This document shows, piece after piece, positions 45,479 through 55,342 of a DNA stretch of 63,422 nt. Below the pieces are notes generated by a model that saw only the letters and a program-made list of their open reading frames with translations, was not told the origin of the DNA and ran no database searches. The stretch lies in assembly GCF_004745425.1 (NCBI RefSeq), contig NZ_PGGK01000012.1, positions 1-63,422 of the forward strand. The letters are read 5' to 3'. This stretch comes from Methanolobus halotolerans. Its GTDB lineage: Archaea; Halobacteriota; Methanosarcinia; Methanosarcinales; Methanosarcinaceae. Each line of letters begins with the position of its first letter. Within the stretch, counting starts at the first letter, position 1. A program made the position numbers and the translations under genes.

Positions 45479-45908
45479 TGTTTCGCCTGAGTGTTCGACT
45501 TTGAATCATTTGATGAGCACTGTTGCTCAATCATCATCATCATTATAATAATAATGTAATTTCTATAAATAGTTTTTTGCTAATGATGAATGAGCTTTAT
45601 GCCTCTATATGGATATGGAGTTTATTTTATATTAATCTTATTATATTCACAGAGAACTAAATCTTGCTTATAATCCTATGATCTGCTTTGCTCATCAAAG
45701 CTGCCACTCTGTATTTAAGTTGTATTTCCATTTATATTTATATTTAGAGTAGATATCTTGCTCTTTCTTTGTTTATCCATGTTTTTATCGGAGTTACTCC
45801 TTAGAGCCTGTTATACGAAGATATCTCTATCATGGCAAAATCAGAAATACAACTTGACATATTATACATGCAAGTAATCTCATTGTTTGTAACTAAGAAG
45901 GAAATATC
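45479..45908. other. divergent intergenic region with promoters and a small palindrome
   Basis: These 430 bases hold no gene. On the minus strand a TATA box (CTATTTATAG, near 45561-45570) would drive DUF5371-pilin. Between it and the gene lies TGAGCACTGTTGCTCA (45514-45529), a palindrome in the leader, beside a TCA/TAA triplet run. On the plus strand ATATTATACA near 45858-45867 would drive the ACT-domain gene. Confidence 0.5.
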
Positions 45909-46187
45909 ATGGTTCCCAGTCGTTTTATAATCACAGTCATTGGTGCCGATAAGGTTGGTATCGTCGCAGGCGTTACCAGGGTGATGGCAGATTTCTCTGC
46001 CAACATTGTGGACATCAGCCAGACCATCATGGAAGACCTGTTCACGATGATCATGCTCGCGGAAGTAAAAGAGGACAACTTCGATCTTGCGGCGTTCCAG
46101 AAGACCATGTCTGAAAAAGGTCATGAGCTCGGCGTCGAAGTAAGAGTGCAGCATGAAGACACTTTCCGTTTCATGCACAGGATATAA
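45909..46187 (+). CDS. ACT-domain protein, UPF0237
   Basis: A 92-residue single ACT domain ([22 protein letters not shown]), preceded by AAGGAAAT. UPF0237 proteins almost always pair with UPF0210, the next gene, and probably sense a small ligand such as an amino acid for it. It is 13 bases from the GTG start of that gene. Confidence 0.92.
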   Translation: MVPSRFIITVIGADKVGIVAGVTRVMADFSANIVDISQTIMEDLFTMIMLAEVKEDNFDLAAFQKTMSEKGHELGVEVRVQHEDTFRFMHRI

Positions 46188-46200
46188 CGGAGGGCTACCT

Positions 46201-47562
46201 GTGTTTATTCATCTGGAAGAGATCGTTGAGACCATCAAGATGGTGACCAACGAGAATCTTGATATCAGGACCGTGACCATGGGGATCAGCCTGCGTGACT
46301 GCAGCAACCCTGACATAGACATCCTGAACGAGAATATCTACAACAAGATAACCACATACGCACGCGATCTCGTGAAAACCACGGACGAGGTAGAGAACCT
46401 GTACGGCATACCCATAATCAACAAAAGGATCTCAGTGACTCCCATCGCAGTCGTTGCCGAAAGCTGTGATGTGCCTGATCTGACCTCCGTGGCCATGACA
46501 CTGGACAGGGCTGCCGAGGATGTGGGAATAGATTTCATAGGAGGTTTCAGTGCCCTGGTACAGAAAGGTATGACGCCTGGTGATATGAGACTTATACAAT
46601 CGATACCCAAATCACTCTCGAGCACAAAAAAGGTCTGCTCCTCTGTCAATGTTGCAACAACCAAAGCCGGGATAAATATGGATGCTGTGGCACTCATGGG
46701 CAGGATAGTCAAAGAAACAGCAGAGATGACCCGGGACCAGGGCGGCATCGGCTGTGCAAAACTCGTAGTCTTTGCAAACGCCCCGGATGACAACCCCTTC
46801 ATGGCAGGAGCATTCCATGGCATCGGCGAGCCTGAATGTACTATCAATGTGGGTGTGAGCGGTCCCGGAGTTGTGAACTCAGCAGTAAGGGCGCTGGAGG
46901 ATCCCTCACTTGGCGACATATCCGAGTGCATCAAGAAGACAGCGTTCAAGATAACCCGCATGGGAGAGGTCATCGGAAAAGAGGTTGCAAAACGTCTGGA
47001 TGCGAATTTCGGCGTACTTGACCTGTCCCTTGCCCCGACACCTGCCATAGGTGACAGCGTAGCTTCAATACTTGAGGCAATGGGCCTGGAGAGCTGCGGC
47101 ACACACGGCACCACTGCTGCACTGGCCCTCTTGAACGACGCTGTCAAAAAAGGCGGAGCTATGGCATCTTCTTCAGTCGGCGGCCTGAGCGGGGCCTTCA
47201 TCCCTGTAAGCGAGGACGAGGGTATGATCAGGGCGGTTAGGAGGGGTTCGCTCAGTCTGGATAAGCTGGAGGCTATGACCAGCGTATGCTCTGTAGGTCT
47301 GGATATGATCGCAGTTCCGGGTGACACGCCTGCATCAACCATATCAGCCATCATTGCAGATGAGATGGCAATTGGTATGGTAAATAAGAAAACAACTGCC
47401 GTGCGTATCATCCCTGCTCCTGGGAAGGTCGTAGGGGACACACTGGAGTTCGGAGGCTTGCTGGGCACAGCACCTGTAATGGCCGTTAATGGTTTCAGTT
47501 CGGAGAAGTTCATTGGCAGGGGTGGAAGGATACCCGCACCGATACATGCATTGACAAACTGA
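46201..47562 (+). CDS. UPF0210 family protein
   Basis: A 453-residue protein starting at GTG 46201 (read [14 protein letters not shown]), with GGAGG 7 bases ahead. The frame is open from 46153, but the extra residues lie inside the ACT-domain gene and are not conserved. It is rich in Gly and Ser, with the typical [18 protein letters not shown] start and [20 protein letters not shown] near the end. The family is universal in methanogens but without a proven function. Confidence 0.92.
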   Translation: MFIHLEEIVETIKMVTNENLDIRTVTMGISLRDCSNPDIDILNENIYNKITTYARDLVKTTDEVENLYGIPIINKRISVTPIAVVAESCDVPDLTSVAMTLDRAAEDVGIDFIGGFSALVQKGMTPGDMRLIQSIPKSLSSTKKVCSSVNVATTKAGINMDAVALMGRIVKETAEMTRDQGGIGCAKLVVFANAPDDNPFMAGAFHGIGEPECTINVGVSGPGVVNSAVRALEDPSLGDISECIKKTAFKITRMGEVIGKEVAKRLDANFGVLDLSLAPTPAIGDSVASILEAMGLESCGTHGTTAALALLNDAVKKGGAMASSSVGGLSGAFIPVSEDEGMIRAVRRGSLSLDKLEAMTSVCSVGLDMIAVPGDTPASTISAIIADEMAIGMVNKKTTAVRIIPAPGKVVGDTLEFGGLLGTAPVMAVNGFSSEKFIGRGGRIPAPIHALTN

Positions 47563-47620
47563 GAAAATTATGCCCGAAACTATGTCAGGACAAGGTAATA
47601 TGAAACTGGAGGAATGAACA

Positions 47621-48145
47621 ATGATCATAACTCTCATAGGTATGCCGGGTGCAGGCAAGAGTTCCGTAGGTAAAGCACTTGCCAGGCATCTGGATTACTG
47701 CTTCATTGACACTGACACCCTGATCCGGGAGCATTCGGGAAAAGCACTTCAGAAGCTCATAGACGAAAAGGGGGACTTTGCTTTAATAGAAGTGGAAGAG
47801 GAATGTATCCTCTCTCTTGAGCTGCAGGACAATTGTATTATCTCCACGGGCGGCAGTGTGATCTATTCTGAAAAGGCCATGTACTTCCTGCAGGGCCGGT
47901 CGTGTATAATCTTTCTGGATGTGCCGTTCGGCATAATCAAGAACCGATTGTCCAACATCGACACACGGGGAGTCGTCGGTTTAAAGAGTAAAGGACTGTA
48001 TCAGCTTTATAAAGAGAGGTCCCGTATCTATGCGGATTTTGCTGATATCAGGATCAGGGTCAAAGGAAAGAACAAGATCCGGGATGTTATGGAGAAAATA
48101 GTGGCACGTACATCTGTTGAGCCCTGCATGTCAGACGATATTTGA
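47621..48145 (+). CDS. aroK: shikimate kinase, bacterial AroK-like
   Basis: A 174-residue P-loop kinase: Walker A GMPGAGKSS, DTDTLIREHSGK (shikimate-binding Asp) and STGGSVIYS (the GG motif). GGAGG precedes ATG 47621. Most archaea use a GHMP-type shikimate kinase, so a bacterial-type enzyme here is either an import or an AroK-like kinase of another substrate. It lies 58 bases after UPF0210 on the same strand. Confidence 0.75.
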   Translation: MIITLIGMPGAGKSSVGKALARHLDYCFIDTDTLIREHSGKALQKLIDEKGDFALIEVEEECILSLELQDNCIISTGGSVIYSEKAMYFLQGRSCIIFLDVPFGIIKNRLSNIDTRGVVGLKSKGLYQLYKERSRIYADFADIRIRVKGKNKIRDVMEKIVARTSVEPCMSDDI

Positions 48146-48179
48146 TCTCACTTAAATTTGCTTTTTGCATGCAAACCTG

Positions 48180-49037
48180 TTAATTCTTTTTTTTCTCGCT
48201 GTTTGTTTTCCACCATATCTTCACTCTGGTTGACCTGGAATGATATTTGAAGTTCCCGTTCTCTCTTTCAAGCTTATGCTCCAGATAATCCGACAGTGTT
48301 TTCCTCTGCATGTTAGTAGCCAGTGAAAAATGGCTTGACAGGTTGTTCACGGCCTCGTCTATTGTCGGATAATTTTCCGTATGTTCCAGTTTAAAAGTCT
48401 GCATGTCAGGATAGATGCCCATATTGTAAAGTACATTATAGAGCACATCACACTTCGGATTGGGGAAATACTCCGATCCATGTAGCTCGGGCCATATCTC
48501 CCGGGAGAAGCTGTCCCATGTGGTATCGCCTGCGAACCAATAAAGATATATGTATCCGCAGGACACTGCTTGCATGTCTTCGATAGCCTTGCGGATGTCG
48601 GGCATTCCTAGGGAAAATGATGCGATAATGACATCGTACGGACCATCGAGATCTTTTTCAGTGTCGATATCTTCCCACCTTTTTCTGATAACGGTGATAT
48701 TATCGCTCCCCTGCTCTTCAATGTTCTCCTGTAGTACCTCGACCATACCGGAGGATGGCTCCACAGCAGTCACATAGCTGACCTTTTCTGAGATGGGTAT
48801 TGCAAGTGACCCCGGACCTGCACCAATATCAAGCACTTTTGAATCTGGTGTGATACTCAGGGATGCGATGGTTATTCTTGCCCTTTTCTGTCCGTCCTTC
48901 TGTGACATCTCCCAGAACCTTTTTGCATTCTCCTTATCTTCCCATATAGAGGCGCATTCTTTTTTGTTTCCGCTCTCGAGATGTTTTCGCATCTGCTCTG
49001 CCCAAACATCGTTCCAGTCTATATCCTGCGCATTCAT
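48180..49037 (-). CDS. SAM-dependent methyltransferase linked to a metal-chelate transporter
   Basis: A 285-residue class I methyltransferase with motif I SKVLDIGAGPGSLAIPIS, VTAVEPSSGM and motif IV YDVIIASFSLGM. The C-terminal half has no clear family signature. It is 36 bases downstream of the ABC ATPase gene and so is probably the fourth gene of that operon. It may modify the chelate that is imported; the substrate is unknown. Confidence 0.82.
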   Translation of the reverse strand: MNAQDIDWNDVWAEQMRKHLESGNKKECASIWEDKENAKRFWEMSQKDGQKRARITIASLSITPDSKVLDIGAGPGSLAIPISEKVSYVTAVEPSSGMVEVLQENIEEQGSDNITVIRKRWEDIDTEKDLDGPYDVIIASFSLGMPDIRKAIEDMQAVSCGYIYLYWFAGDTTWDSFSREIWPELHGSEYFPNPKCDVLYNVLYNMGIYPDMQTFKLEHTENYPTIDEAVNNLSSHFSLATNMQRKTLSDYLEHKLERENGNFKYHSRSTRVKIWWKTNSEKKKN

Positions 49038-49073
49038 CTTCAGTTCCTTCCCGGTTTTTATGTTTTTTTTCAG

Positions 49074-49835
49074 TTAGGCTGTGTGGGTGGGGATAACAAC
49101 TGCAACGTCCATGTAATTCTGTATCGTTACCGGGACGCCATAAACCTCCTGTATGATCTGCGGTGTTATATCTGCCATGGTGCCGGCTGCGAAGATGGTG
49201 CCGTTCTTCAGGAAGAGGAATTTATCAGAGTATCTGAGGGCAAGGTTTAGGTCATGCATGGTCATGATCGCGGACACGTTTTCCTTTCTGACGACCTCAC
49301 GGACGGTGTCCAGTATCTCCAGCTGGTTTCTGAGGTCGAGACTGCTGGTAGGCTCATCCAGCAGAAGCAGTTTCGGGTTCTGTGCGATCGCACGTGCGAT
49401 ACCCACTTTCTGAAGCTCGCCTCCGCTGAGTTCGTCAATGTACCTCAGAGCCATGTCCTCCAGATGCAGTTTTTTGATCGTTGCTTCCACAAGCATAACA
49501 TCCTCGGGGGTTATGTTCCATTTCATGTGGGGCATCCTGCCAAGCAGGACCGCATCAAAGGCTGTCAATCTGGCAGGCTCGCAGCGCTGAGGCACGTATC
49601 CCATACGCCTTGCGACCTCTATCTGTTCGAGTTTGAGCACATCCTCTTTATCTACAAGTATGGTGCCGCTTTTGGGTTTGAGGATGGCGTTCATACATTT
49701 GAGGAGTGTTGTCTTTCCCACACCGTTTGGTCCGAGTATTGATAATATCTCGTTCTTCTCCAGGTGGAACCTGATATCCTTCAATACTTCCTTACTTTTA
49801 TACTGGAATTCTATTCCGTTCACTTCTAATATCAT
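49074..49835 (-). CDS. FecE/BtuD-type ABC transporter ATPase
   Basis: A 253-residue ATPase with Walker A GPNGVGKTT, signature LSGGELQKVGIARA, Walker B LLLLDEPTS and switch His in TMHDLN. It drives uptake of an iron-chelate, haem or cobalamin-type ligand. Its start overlaps the permease stop by 4 bases (ATGA type). Confidence 0.93.
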   Translation of the reverse strand: MILEVNGIEFQYKSKEVLKDIRFHLEKNEILSILGPNGVGKTTLLKCMNAILKPKSGTILVDKEDVLKLEQIEVARRMGYVPQRCEPARLTAFDAVLLGRMPHMKWNITPEDVMLVEATIKKLHLEDMALRYIDELSGGELQKVGIARAIAQNPKLLLLDEPTSSLDLRNQLEILDTVREVVRKENVSAIMTMHDLNLALRYSDKFLFLKNGTIFAAGTMADITPQIIQEVYGVPVTIQNYMDVAVVIPTHTA

Positions 49836-50902
49836 ATTCGTTTCCCCCTGAGTATAAGGTAAATAAATGTAGGTGCACCTAAAAACGATGTGAGAACAGC
49901 AACCGGTAACTGGTAAGGCTGCATCAGCACCCGGGCAGCTGTGTCTGCAGAAAGCAGAAGCAGTGAACCTATGACAATACTTCCTGTTATCAGGAAACGG
50001 TGGTCGTCACCTATGATTCTGCGCGCCATGTGCGGGCATATCAGTCCCACAAACCCTATCACTCCCAAAAATGCTACTATGATGGCAGTAACAAAGGATG
50101 CGCACATCATGCCCCAGAGCCTTACCTTCTCAACATTGACTCCAAGACCTTTTGCAGTTTCATCACCTGCATCGATTGCGTTATACTTCCAGCGGTTTAA
50201 TGTGAAGTAGATGATGGAAGCCGCTACTATTACAGTAATAAGTATCAGCTCATCCCAGCTCGCTCTGGATGTGTCTCCAAAGGTCCAGAACACCATGGAC
50301 GCCAGCTGCACATCATCAGCAAAGTACTGCAGGAACATGGTACCGGCTGTGAACAGTGAACCCATTGCCACTCCTACAAGTATCATCACCTCGGGACTTG
50401 TTCCTCTTATCCTCGAAAATGCCAGGATGACCAGTGTGACCAGCATGGCAAAAACGAATGCTGCTATGGTGGTTACATAAGGGCTGTTTATGGTCACTGC
50501 ATCGCCTAGCTGGCTGCTGGTGCTGCCTGCTCCCAGTATGATGACCGAGAACGCTGCCCCGAAGGCTGCAGCATTGGAGATGCCGAGTGTGAAAGGGGAG
50601 CCCAGGGGATTGCGCAGTATGGATTGCATGACCACGCCGGCAACTGCCAGGCCTGCACCGGCAACAATTGCTGTAAGGACCTGAGGCAGCCGCACATTCC
50701 ATATGATGCTGTCCAGTGTTACGGATACGCTCTGTCCTGCAAGGGTCCTGATGACATCTGCCGGGGGGATATCCGCGGATCCTGTGGAGATGGACAGCAC
50801 TGTTATTACAAGCAGAAGCGCTATGCCGGCAAGTATCAATGTTAGCTTTCTGCCGGTATGTTCCCTGTACCTGCGGGCGATCTCTCCTTTTTCACTGTTC
50901 AT
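49832..50902 (-). CDS. FecCD/BtuC-type ABC transporter permease
   Basis: A 356-residue permease with about ten membrane helices and the family motifs RLPQVLTAIVAGAGLAVAG, RNPLGSPFTLGISNAAAFGA and GFVGLICPHMARRIIGDDHR. The last region contacts the ATPase. It is the second gene of the operon. Confidence 0.94.
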   Translation of the reverse strand: MNSEKGEIARRYREHTGRKLTLILAGIALLLVITVLSISTGSADIPPADVIRTLAGQSVSVTLDSIIWNVRLPQVLTAIVAGAGLAVAGVVMQSILRNPLGSPFTLGISNAAAFGAAFSVIILGAGSTSSQLGDAVTINSPYVTTIAAFVFAMLVTLVILAFSRIRGTSPEVMILVGVAMGSLFTAGTMFLQYFADDVQLASMVFWTFGDTSRASWDELILITVIVAASIIYFTLNRWKYNAIDAGDETAKGLGVNVEKVRLWGMMCASFVTAIIVAFLGVIGFVGLICPHMARRIIGDDHRFLITGSIVIGSLLLLSADTAARVLMQPYQLPVAVLTSFLGAPTFIYLILRGKRI

Positions 50903-50953
50903 TCTCTGTAACCTTCTGATCTGATATCCGGAAAAAGATCCTCTGTGGTCCTC

Positions 50954-52114
50954 TCAGACATCCATCTTTGTAAAAGCAGGGACTGAGAAGGTATTGATCA
51001 TTTCCTCGTACACCTGCCGGCCCGCTTCCTCATCACCCCTGCCGACCAGGAACGTATAGATATCGATGGTCTTGTCTTCCAGGTCTACATCCCCGAACCT
51101 TTCAGGATGAAGTATCTTACCTGCAAAATAGGCGTTAGCAAGCACCGAACCATGGTTCTGGTTGTACCAGTTGTAGGGCAGTACCCCATATACTTCTCCA
51201 TTCTTCACTGCTGTGAGCTTCCTGTAGGATGCATCATTCTGCAGCTGGTACAGAGCACTTGACTTGTCTTCGGACTGTGTTGTCGAAAGATCAACAAATA
51301 TTATCTCCGGGTCCCATCCGAGTATGCTCTCTTTGGAAACCTCAGCAGTGCTCAGGTCCTTTGGATCATGTGCCACATTCCTTGCATTGGTGAAAAGGAA
51401 AGGAGGGTAGGTCGGCTCTGTTGACCGGAATCCGTGAGGTCCTGAGCGGGCTATGCCACCTACGTAACATGTTATCTTATCTTCATCCGGAACATCCATG
51501 GTACGTTCATTAAGATCTGCAATGGTTGTCTCAAAGAAGGAAACGACCTCTTCGGCACGGTTCTCTTTACCTATGACCTGACCCATTATGCGGAGTGCCT
51601 GGTACATGTCATCCCTGTTGTTGACCATGTCTCCATAGTTGAGAGCTACCACTGGGATGCCTGTCTTTTTCTGCAGTTCGGCAGGGTCATATCCCGAAGC
51701 TGAGTACATCTTGAAGATCACCTGTGGCCTGGGGTCGAGTGTCAGTATCTTTTCCGGGTTATCGTTGCCCCTGAATTCTCCGAAAACGGAGTACTGTTTG
51801 AACCCGGGGTTTGCAATTGCATAGGGCCTGGGGTCGTATTTATCTTCCCTGGTCTCGATGCTGTCCACAGCAACGATCCTGTCCTGTGCTTCCAGATAAG
51901 TGAGGTATCTAAGGGCTCCTGAGCCGGAACATATGACATATTCAGGTGAAACCGGTACTTCCACGGTTCTGCCAAGGGCATCTGTGATCGTAATTGTGTC
52001 AGCAGCTGTGTCTGTTGTCTGCCTGGTTGAAGTCCCTCCCATGCAGCCTGCAACGAGTATTGAGGCAACTAATAGTATGAAGGGGATTGTCACTTTCTTT
52101 TTGTCCAGCTCCAT
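50954..52114 (-). CDS. FecB-type substrate-binding lipoprotein
   Basis: A 386-residue class III binding protein starting MELDKKKVTIPFILL at ATG 52114; GGAG lies 8 bases ahead, and the open frame to 52189 is not needed. The lipobox LVAGC anchors it to the membrane. Two domains with the TROLL-type fold follow, with ITDALGRTVEVPVSPEYVIC. The ligand is probably an iron or corrinoid chelate, but FmdE next door raises the possibility of another metal. Confidence 0.88.
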   Translation of the reverse strand: MELDKKKVTIPFILLVASILVAGCMGGTSTRQTTDTAADTITITDALGRTVEVPVSPEYVICSGSGALRYLTYLEAQDRIVAVDSIETREDKYDPRPYAIANPGFKQYSVFGEFRGNDNPEKILTLDPRPQVIFKMYSASGYDPAELQKKTGIPVVALNYGDMVNNRDDMYQALRIMGQVIGKENRAEEVVSFFETTIADLNERTMDVPDEDKITCYVGGIARSGPHGFRSTEPTYPPFLFTNARNVAHDPKDLSTAEVSKESILGWDPEIIFVDLSTTQSEDKSSALYQLQNDASYRKLTAVKNGEVYGVLPYNWYNQNHGSVLANAYFAGKILHPERFGDVDLEDKTIDIYTFLVGRGDEEAGRQVYEEMINTFSVPAFTKMDV

Positions 52115-52164
52115 GCGTACTTCTCCGGTTTCTGAAATGTATGTGTAACTGTGTACGCATGGTA

Positions 52165-52210
52165 TTAATATATTACTGTTTTGTAACACTAGATAGGATG
52201 ATTTGTAACA
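52165..52210 (-). promoter_or_regulatory. promoter and paired TGTTACAA sites of the transporter operon
   Basis: A TATA-like AATATATTAA lies at about 52166-52175 on the minus strand. Just upstream are two direct copies of TGTTACAA (52181-52188 and 52203-52210), 22 bases apart, i.e. two helical turns. Similar spacing is common for archaeal regulators. A metal-responsive repressor or activator is possible. Confidence 0.35.
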
Positions 52211-52411
52211 TTTATCTTAAAAAAACATGTCCGGAATGAAGCTATATGTTAATATTGAACGCTGATCTGGTGCTTCGATCCTATTGCGCCTGGCCGGCGT
52301 GTGGAACTTATGAATAGTATACGCTCAAAGCAGCCGGAAATTGTAAGTAAGGATCAGGAATTAAAAGAGCCGGGAATCATCTCAGCTCTCTTCAGGCGGG
52401 AATGTATCTCT

Positions 52412-53059
52412 TTACCATCCTCTGGAGTATTCTTCATAACACGGGATACAGATATATTCTCCGTCCTGTACTCTGGCACGTGATTCTGCCATCATTTCCC
52501 CACATTTTGCACATTTGACAGAGTTGAATATCCTTGCCTTCTTCGGAATGTCCACATCAACGAACTTTAGATCAAACATTTCCCGGACAGGCGTTTCTCT
52601 CATGGTCCGGGATATTCCATCCATACGTTGCCTGAACTCCTTTGTTTCTTCTTCTGTTGCCGTACCTGACATCACCTTGGGACGCAGGCTGCTGACCTTC
52701 GGGTCGATAGCATCGATATTGAAACTTGCCTTGAGTGCGATCCTGACGGCTTTGTTGCTATCCCTGCATATGAATGTGAATACCTGTTTTGCATGGTCGC
52801 GATAGATAAGGTTACCTTTGCCGATGGTGCATCCGGTGAGAACCTGCACTGCATCCACTCCGCATGCATCATTCTCTACGATTGTGACGAGTTCCTCGTC
52901 GACATCTCTATCGGTTTCCAGTTCCTCGATTCCTGCTTTCGCAGCTATGTAGCCTATAGTGAGTCCGGGGCAGACATGGCCATGGAATTTTGCGGCTTCT
53001 TCAAAGGTGGGTATTTGTGTTTTCTTGGTTTCTGTTGGGCATTCGGGCATTATTATCAC
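52412..53059 (-). CDS. fmdE: FmdE-family protein with C-terminal zinc ribbon
   Basis: A 215-residue protein with the FmdE core (AAKFHGHVCPGLTIGYIAAK, VENDACGVDAVQVLTGCTIGKGNL, where Cys/His bind metal) and a C-terminal zinc ribbon (CAKCGEMM ... CIPC). FmdE co-purifies with molybdenum formylmethanofuran dehydrogenase, but its role is not settled. ATG 53050 (MPECPTE) is an alternative start. It is transcribed in the same direction as the transporter operon, 298 bases before it. Confidence 0.9.
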   Translation of the reverse strand: MIIMPECPTETKKTQIPTFEEAAKFHGHVCPGLTIGYIAAKAGIEELETDRDVDEELVTIVENDACGVDAVQVLTGCTIGKGNLIYRDHAKQVFTFICRDSNKAVRIALKASFNIDAIDPKVSSLRPKVMSGTATEEETKEFRQRMDGISRTMRETPVREMFDLKFVDVDIPKKARIFNSVKCAKCGEMMAESRARVQDGEYICIPCYEEYSRGW

Positions 53060-53534
53060 AGGGATTTAAAGCAGGTATTACTTTTAATATTTTTCGTGTG
53101 ATTTATTTTTACGTATGTAGTGAGAAGTCTGATAAATTCCTTTAATTCAAAAATATATTCCTGTTAAAAAGCACTCTTAAGGATTATTTCAATGAATATG
53201 TTTAAAATGCCTGCATTCAGTTAATTAGGCAAGCAGCAAAATTCGCCAGATATGAATGAATTAAGACTTACCCATTTTAAATATGTCTGTATACAAACTT
53301 CTTTGGTGGACTCGGCGGGTCTATTCTCCAAAAGTTGATAGTTACCATAAAAATATTATTGATACCTTGGGTAATAATTGTGCCTGCTGGGTTTGGGCTA
53401 TAGATACTGATTTCAGCAGGATTTCTACAGAGCCGGAAAGTATAGTACTTTTCTGAGGGGCTTGAAAAGGATTAGATTCAGGTATATTAAAACATATGAC
53501 AAGTTATTTAAACAAGAGGTGCAATCTATGGCAT
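53060..53534. other. intergenic region with an IS-end remnant
   Basis: This 475-base AT-rich gap holds no gene. GGATTTCTACAGAGCC (53419-53434) matches, with one change, the right end of the IS in the 18.9-22.2 kb cluster (ending at 22170), so an element of that type was once here. CCTGCTG/CAGCAGG next to it forms a hairpin. A TATA-like element for purC lies near 53500. Confidence 0.5.
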
Positions 53535-54302
53535 ATGCAGAAAGAGAATCTCAAGTATGTCTCTTCAGGAAAGGCTAAGGACATCTATGAAAACTCAAGC
53601 GGGAACCTCGTTTTTGAATTTACTGACAGGGTAACTGCTTTTGATGGCAAGAAGAAATCGGAATACGATGAAAAAGGAGAAATTACGTGCAAAATAGCGG
53701 AATACTGGTTTAAGATAATGGAAGAAAATGGTATTCCTACGCACTACATTGAATGCCCTACACCAACAAGCATGCTCGTCAAACGTCTGGACATAGTGCC
53801 TGTCGAGGTCATCTGGCGAAATTACGTTGCAGGCTCTCTTTTGCGCAGATATTTGGCAGGCGACATTACACTTCCCCAAGGCGTGGGAACAGAAGAAGGT
53901 TCGCCAATACCCGGCGGAATGATAGAGTTCACCACTAAGTTCGAAGCCGTGGACCGACCAGTAGACACAGACGAAATACTGTCCAATGGCTGGTTAAGTG
54001 AAAAGGAAATAGAATATATAACAGACCTTACAAAAAGAATAAATAATATAATGAGCCAGGAACTGGCTTCCAGTGGTATAATACTGGCAGATTTCAAGGT
54101 AGAATATGGTAGAACTCCTGATGGTGAAATAATCCTTGCTGATGAAGTGGGTACCCCGGATGGATGTCGTTTCTGGAAAGGGGATGATTTTGAGAAAGGG
54201 GTTATAACGAGTCTTGACAAAGATGTGTTTAGAAAAAGCATCGGAAACCTTACCGTTGCTTACAGGGAACTTTTCAGCAAGTTACAGAGAACCAATATCT
54301 GA
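53535..54302 (+). CDS. purC: SAICAR synthetase
   Basis: A 255-residue protein starting MQKENLKYVSSGKAKDIYE at ATG 53535; the frame is open from 53496 but the extra residues are not conserved. It shows RVTAFDGKK, VEVIWRNYVAGSL, the FTTKFE segment and DEVGTPDGCRFW. It joins aspartate to CAIR in purine synthesis. A wHTH gene follows after 37 bases and purE lies convergent just beyond. Confidence 0.95.
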   Translation: MQKENLKYVSSGKAKDIYENSSGNLVFEFTDRVTAFDGKKKSEYDEKGEITCKIAEYWFKIMEENGIPTHYIECPTPTSMLVKRLDIVPVEVIWRNYVAGSLLRRYLAGDITLPQGVGTEEGSPIPGGMIEFTTKFEAVDRPVDTDEILSNGWLSEKEIEYITDLTKRINNIMSQELASSGIILADFKVEYGRTPDGEIILADEVGTPDGCRFWKGDDFEKGVITSLDKDVFRKSIGNLTVAYRELFSKLQRTNI

Positions 54303-54339
54303 AACATAATACCAGACAACCATATTTGAGGAGATCCTT

Positions 54340-54630
54340 ATGGAGAATCTGAATGGTAATTCTTTAGAAGAACTGCTTATATGGGTCATAAGTGTCGATC
54401 GACGTCTGGTACTACTGGAGGCCATGAAAGATCATACTATCATCAAGGCCTCCGATATCGCCCATGAAACAAAGAGATCGACACAGAATATAAGTCGTGC
54501 TTTGAAAGAGTTCGAGGATAAGGATATGATAAAATGTCTTACTCCTGAAAAAGCAACCTGGAAAAAATATGTTTTAACGAGCACGGGAAAAGAAATATTG
54601 AAGAAGATGGAAAATGAATATTATGATTGA
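54340..54630 (+). CDS. winged-helix transcription regulator
   Basis: A 96-residue winged HTH of the ArsR/MarR-like archaeal type: RRLVLLEAMKDHTIIKASDIA, TKRSTQNISRALKEFEDKDMI as recognition helix, then a wing and KYVLTSTGKEIL. It follows purC on the same strand (37 bases) and may control the purine genes around it, which is inference. Confidence 0.85.
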   Translation: MENLNGNSLEELLIWVISVDRRLVLLEAMKDHTIIKASDIAHETKRSTQNISRALKEFEDKDMIKCLTPEKATWKKYVLTSTGKEILKKMENEYYD

Positions 54631-54681
54631 TATTCATCTTTTCCTTAACATACTTTGAGTTACTACTGATTGCACCTGAAT

Positions 54682-55161
54682 CTATTCGAACAGGCTGAGT
54701 GCATCCTTCTCTACTTTATCTACAAGTTCTTTTCTATGTTCCGCCAGTTTTGCTTCCAGTTTCTTATCAGTGACTGCCATTATCTGAGCAGCGAGAATGC
54801 CTGCATTGTCGCCCCTGCCGATGCCCACACATGCAACCGGGATACCCGGAGGCATCTGAACGATTGAGAGCAGAGAATCATTTCCATCAAGCTCGGCATT
54901 CACAGGAACTCCGATAACCGGCTTTGTTGTGTGTGCTGCCACCACACCGGGAAGATGTGCTGCGAGCCCTGCCACAGCTATGAAGGCCTTGACATCGTTC
55001 TTATGAGCTTCTTCGATAATCTCAATTACCCTGCCGGGCGTTCTGTGTGCTGATGCAACTGTAATTGCATAATCGATTCCGAATTTATCGAAAATACCTA
55101 TCGTTTTTTTTGCTATATCCCTGTCTGATTTGCTTCCTAGTATTACCACTACATCAGTCAT
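54682..55161 (-). CDS. purE: phosphoribosylaminoimidazole carboxylase subunit PurE
   Basis: A 159-residue protein starting [15 protein letters not shown] at ATG 55161, with AAGGTGAG ahead; the frame is open to 55215 but that part is rejected. The active-site [35 protein letters not shown] (read in two parts) and [10 protein letters not shown] are complete. It makes CAIR from AIR or N5-CAIR. Converges with the wHTH gene. Confidence 0.94.
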   Translation of the reverse strand: MTDVVVILGSKSDRDIAKKTIGIFDKFGIDYAITVASAHRTPGRVIEIIEEAHKNDVKAFIAVAGLAAHLPGVVAAHTTKPVIGVPVNAELDGNDSLLSIVQMPPGIPVACVGIGRGDNAGILAAQIMAVTDKKLEAKLAEHRKELVDKVEKDALSLFE

Positions 55162-55342
55162 CGGCTCACCTTTTAATTCCATAATATGGAAGTATATGCA
55201 AATATATGATGGCATATTTAAACATATGCATATTCCTGTAATCTTGGACGCTCTTATTTGTCATAAACTCCTCTCTAGACTCATATGTTGCAATAATTTT
55301 AAATAATTTGTCATAATTACTCATAGCAGGTGTGATTCAAAT

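Noticed and set aside
46153-46200. 16-residue N-terminal extension of UPF0210
   Set aside because: It lies inside the ACT-domain gene; GTG 46201 has GGAGG at the right distance.
46338-47513. 391-codon antisense frame in UPF0210
   Set aside because: A codon-bias shadow of the well-conserved UPF0210 frame.
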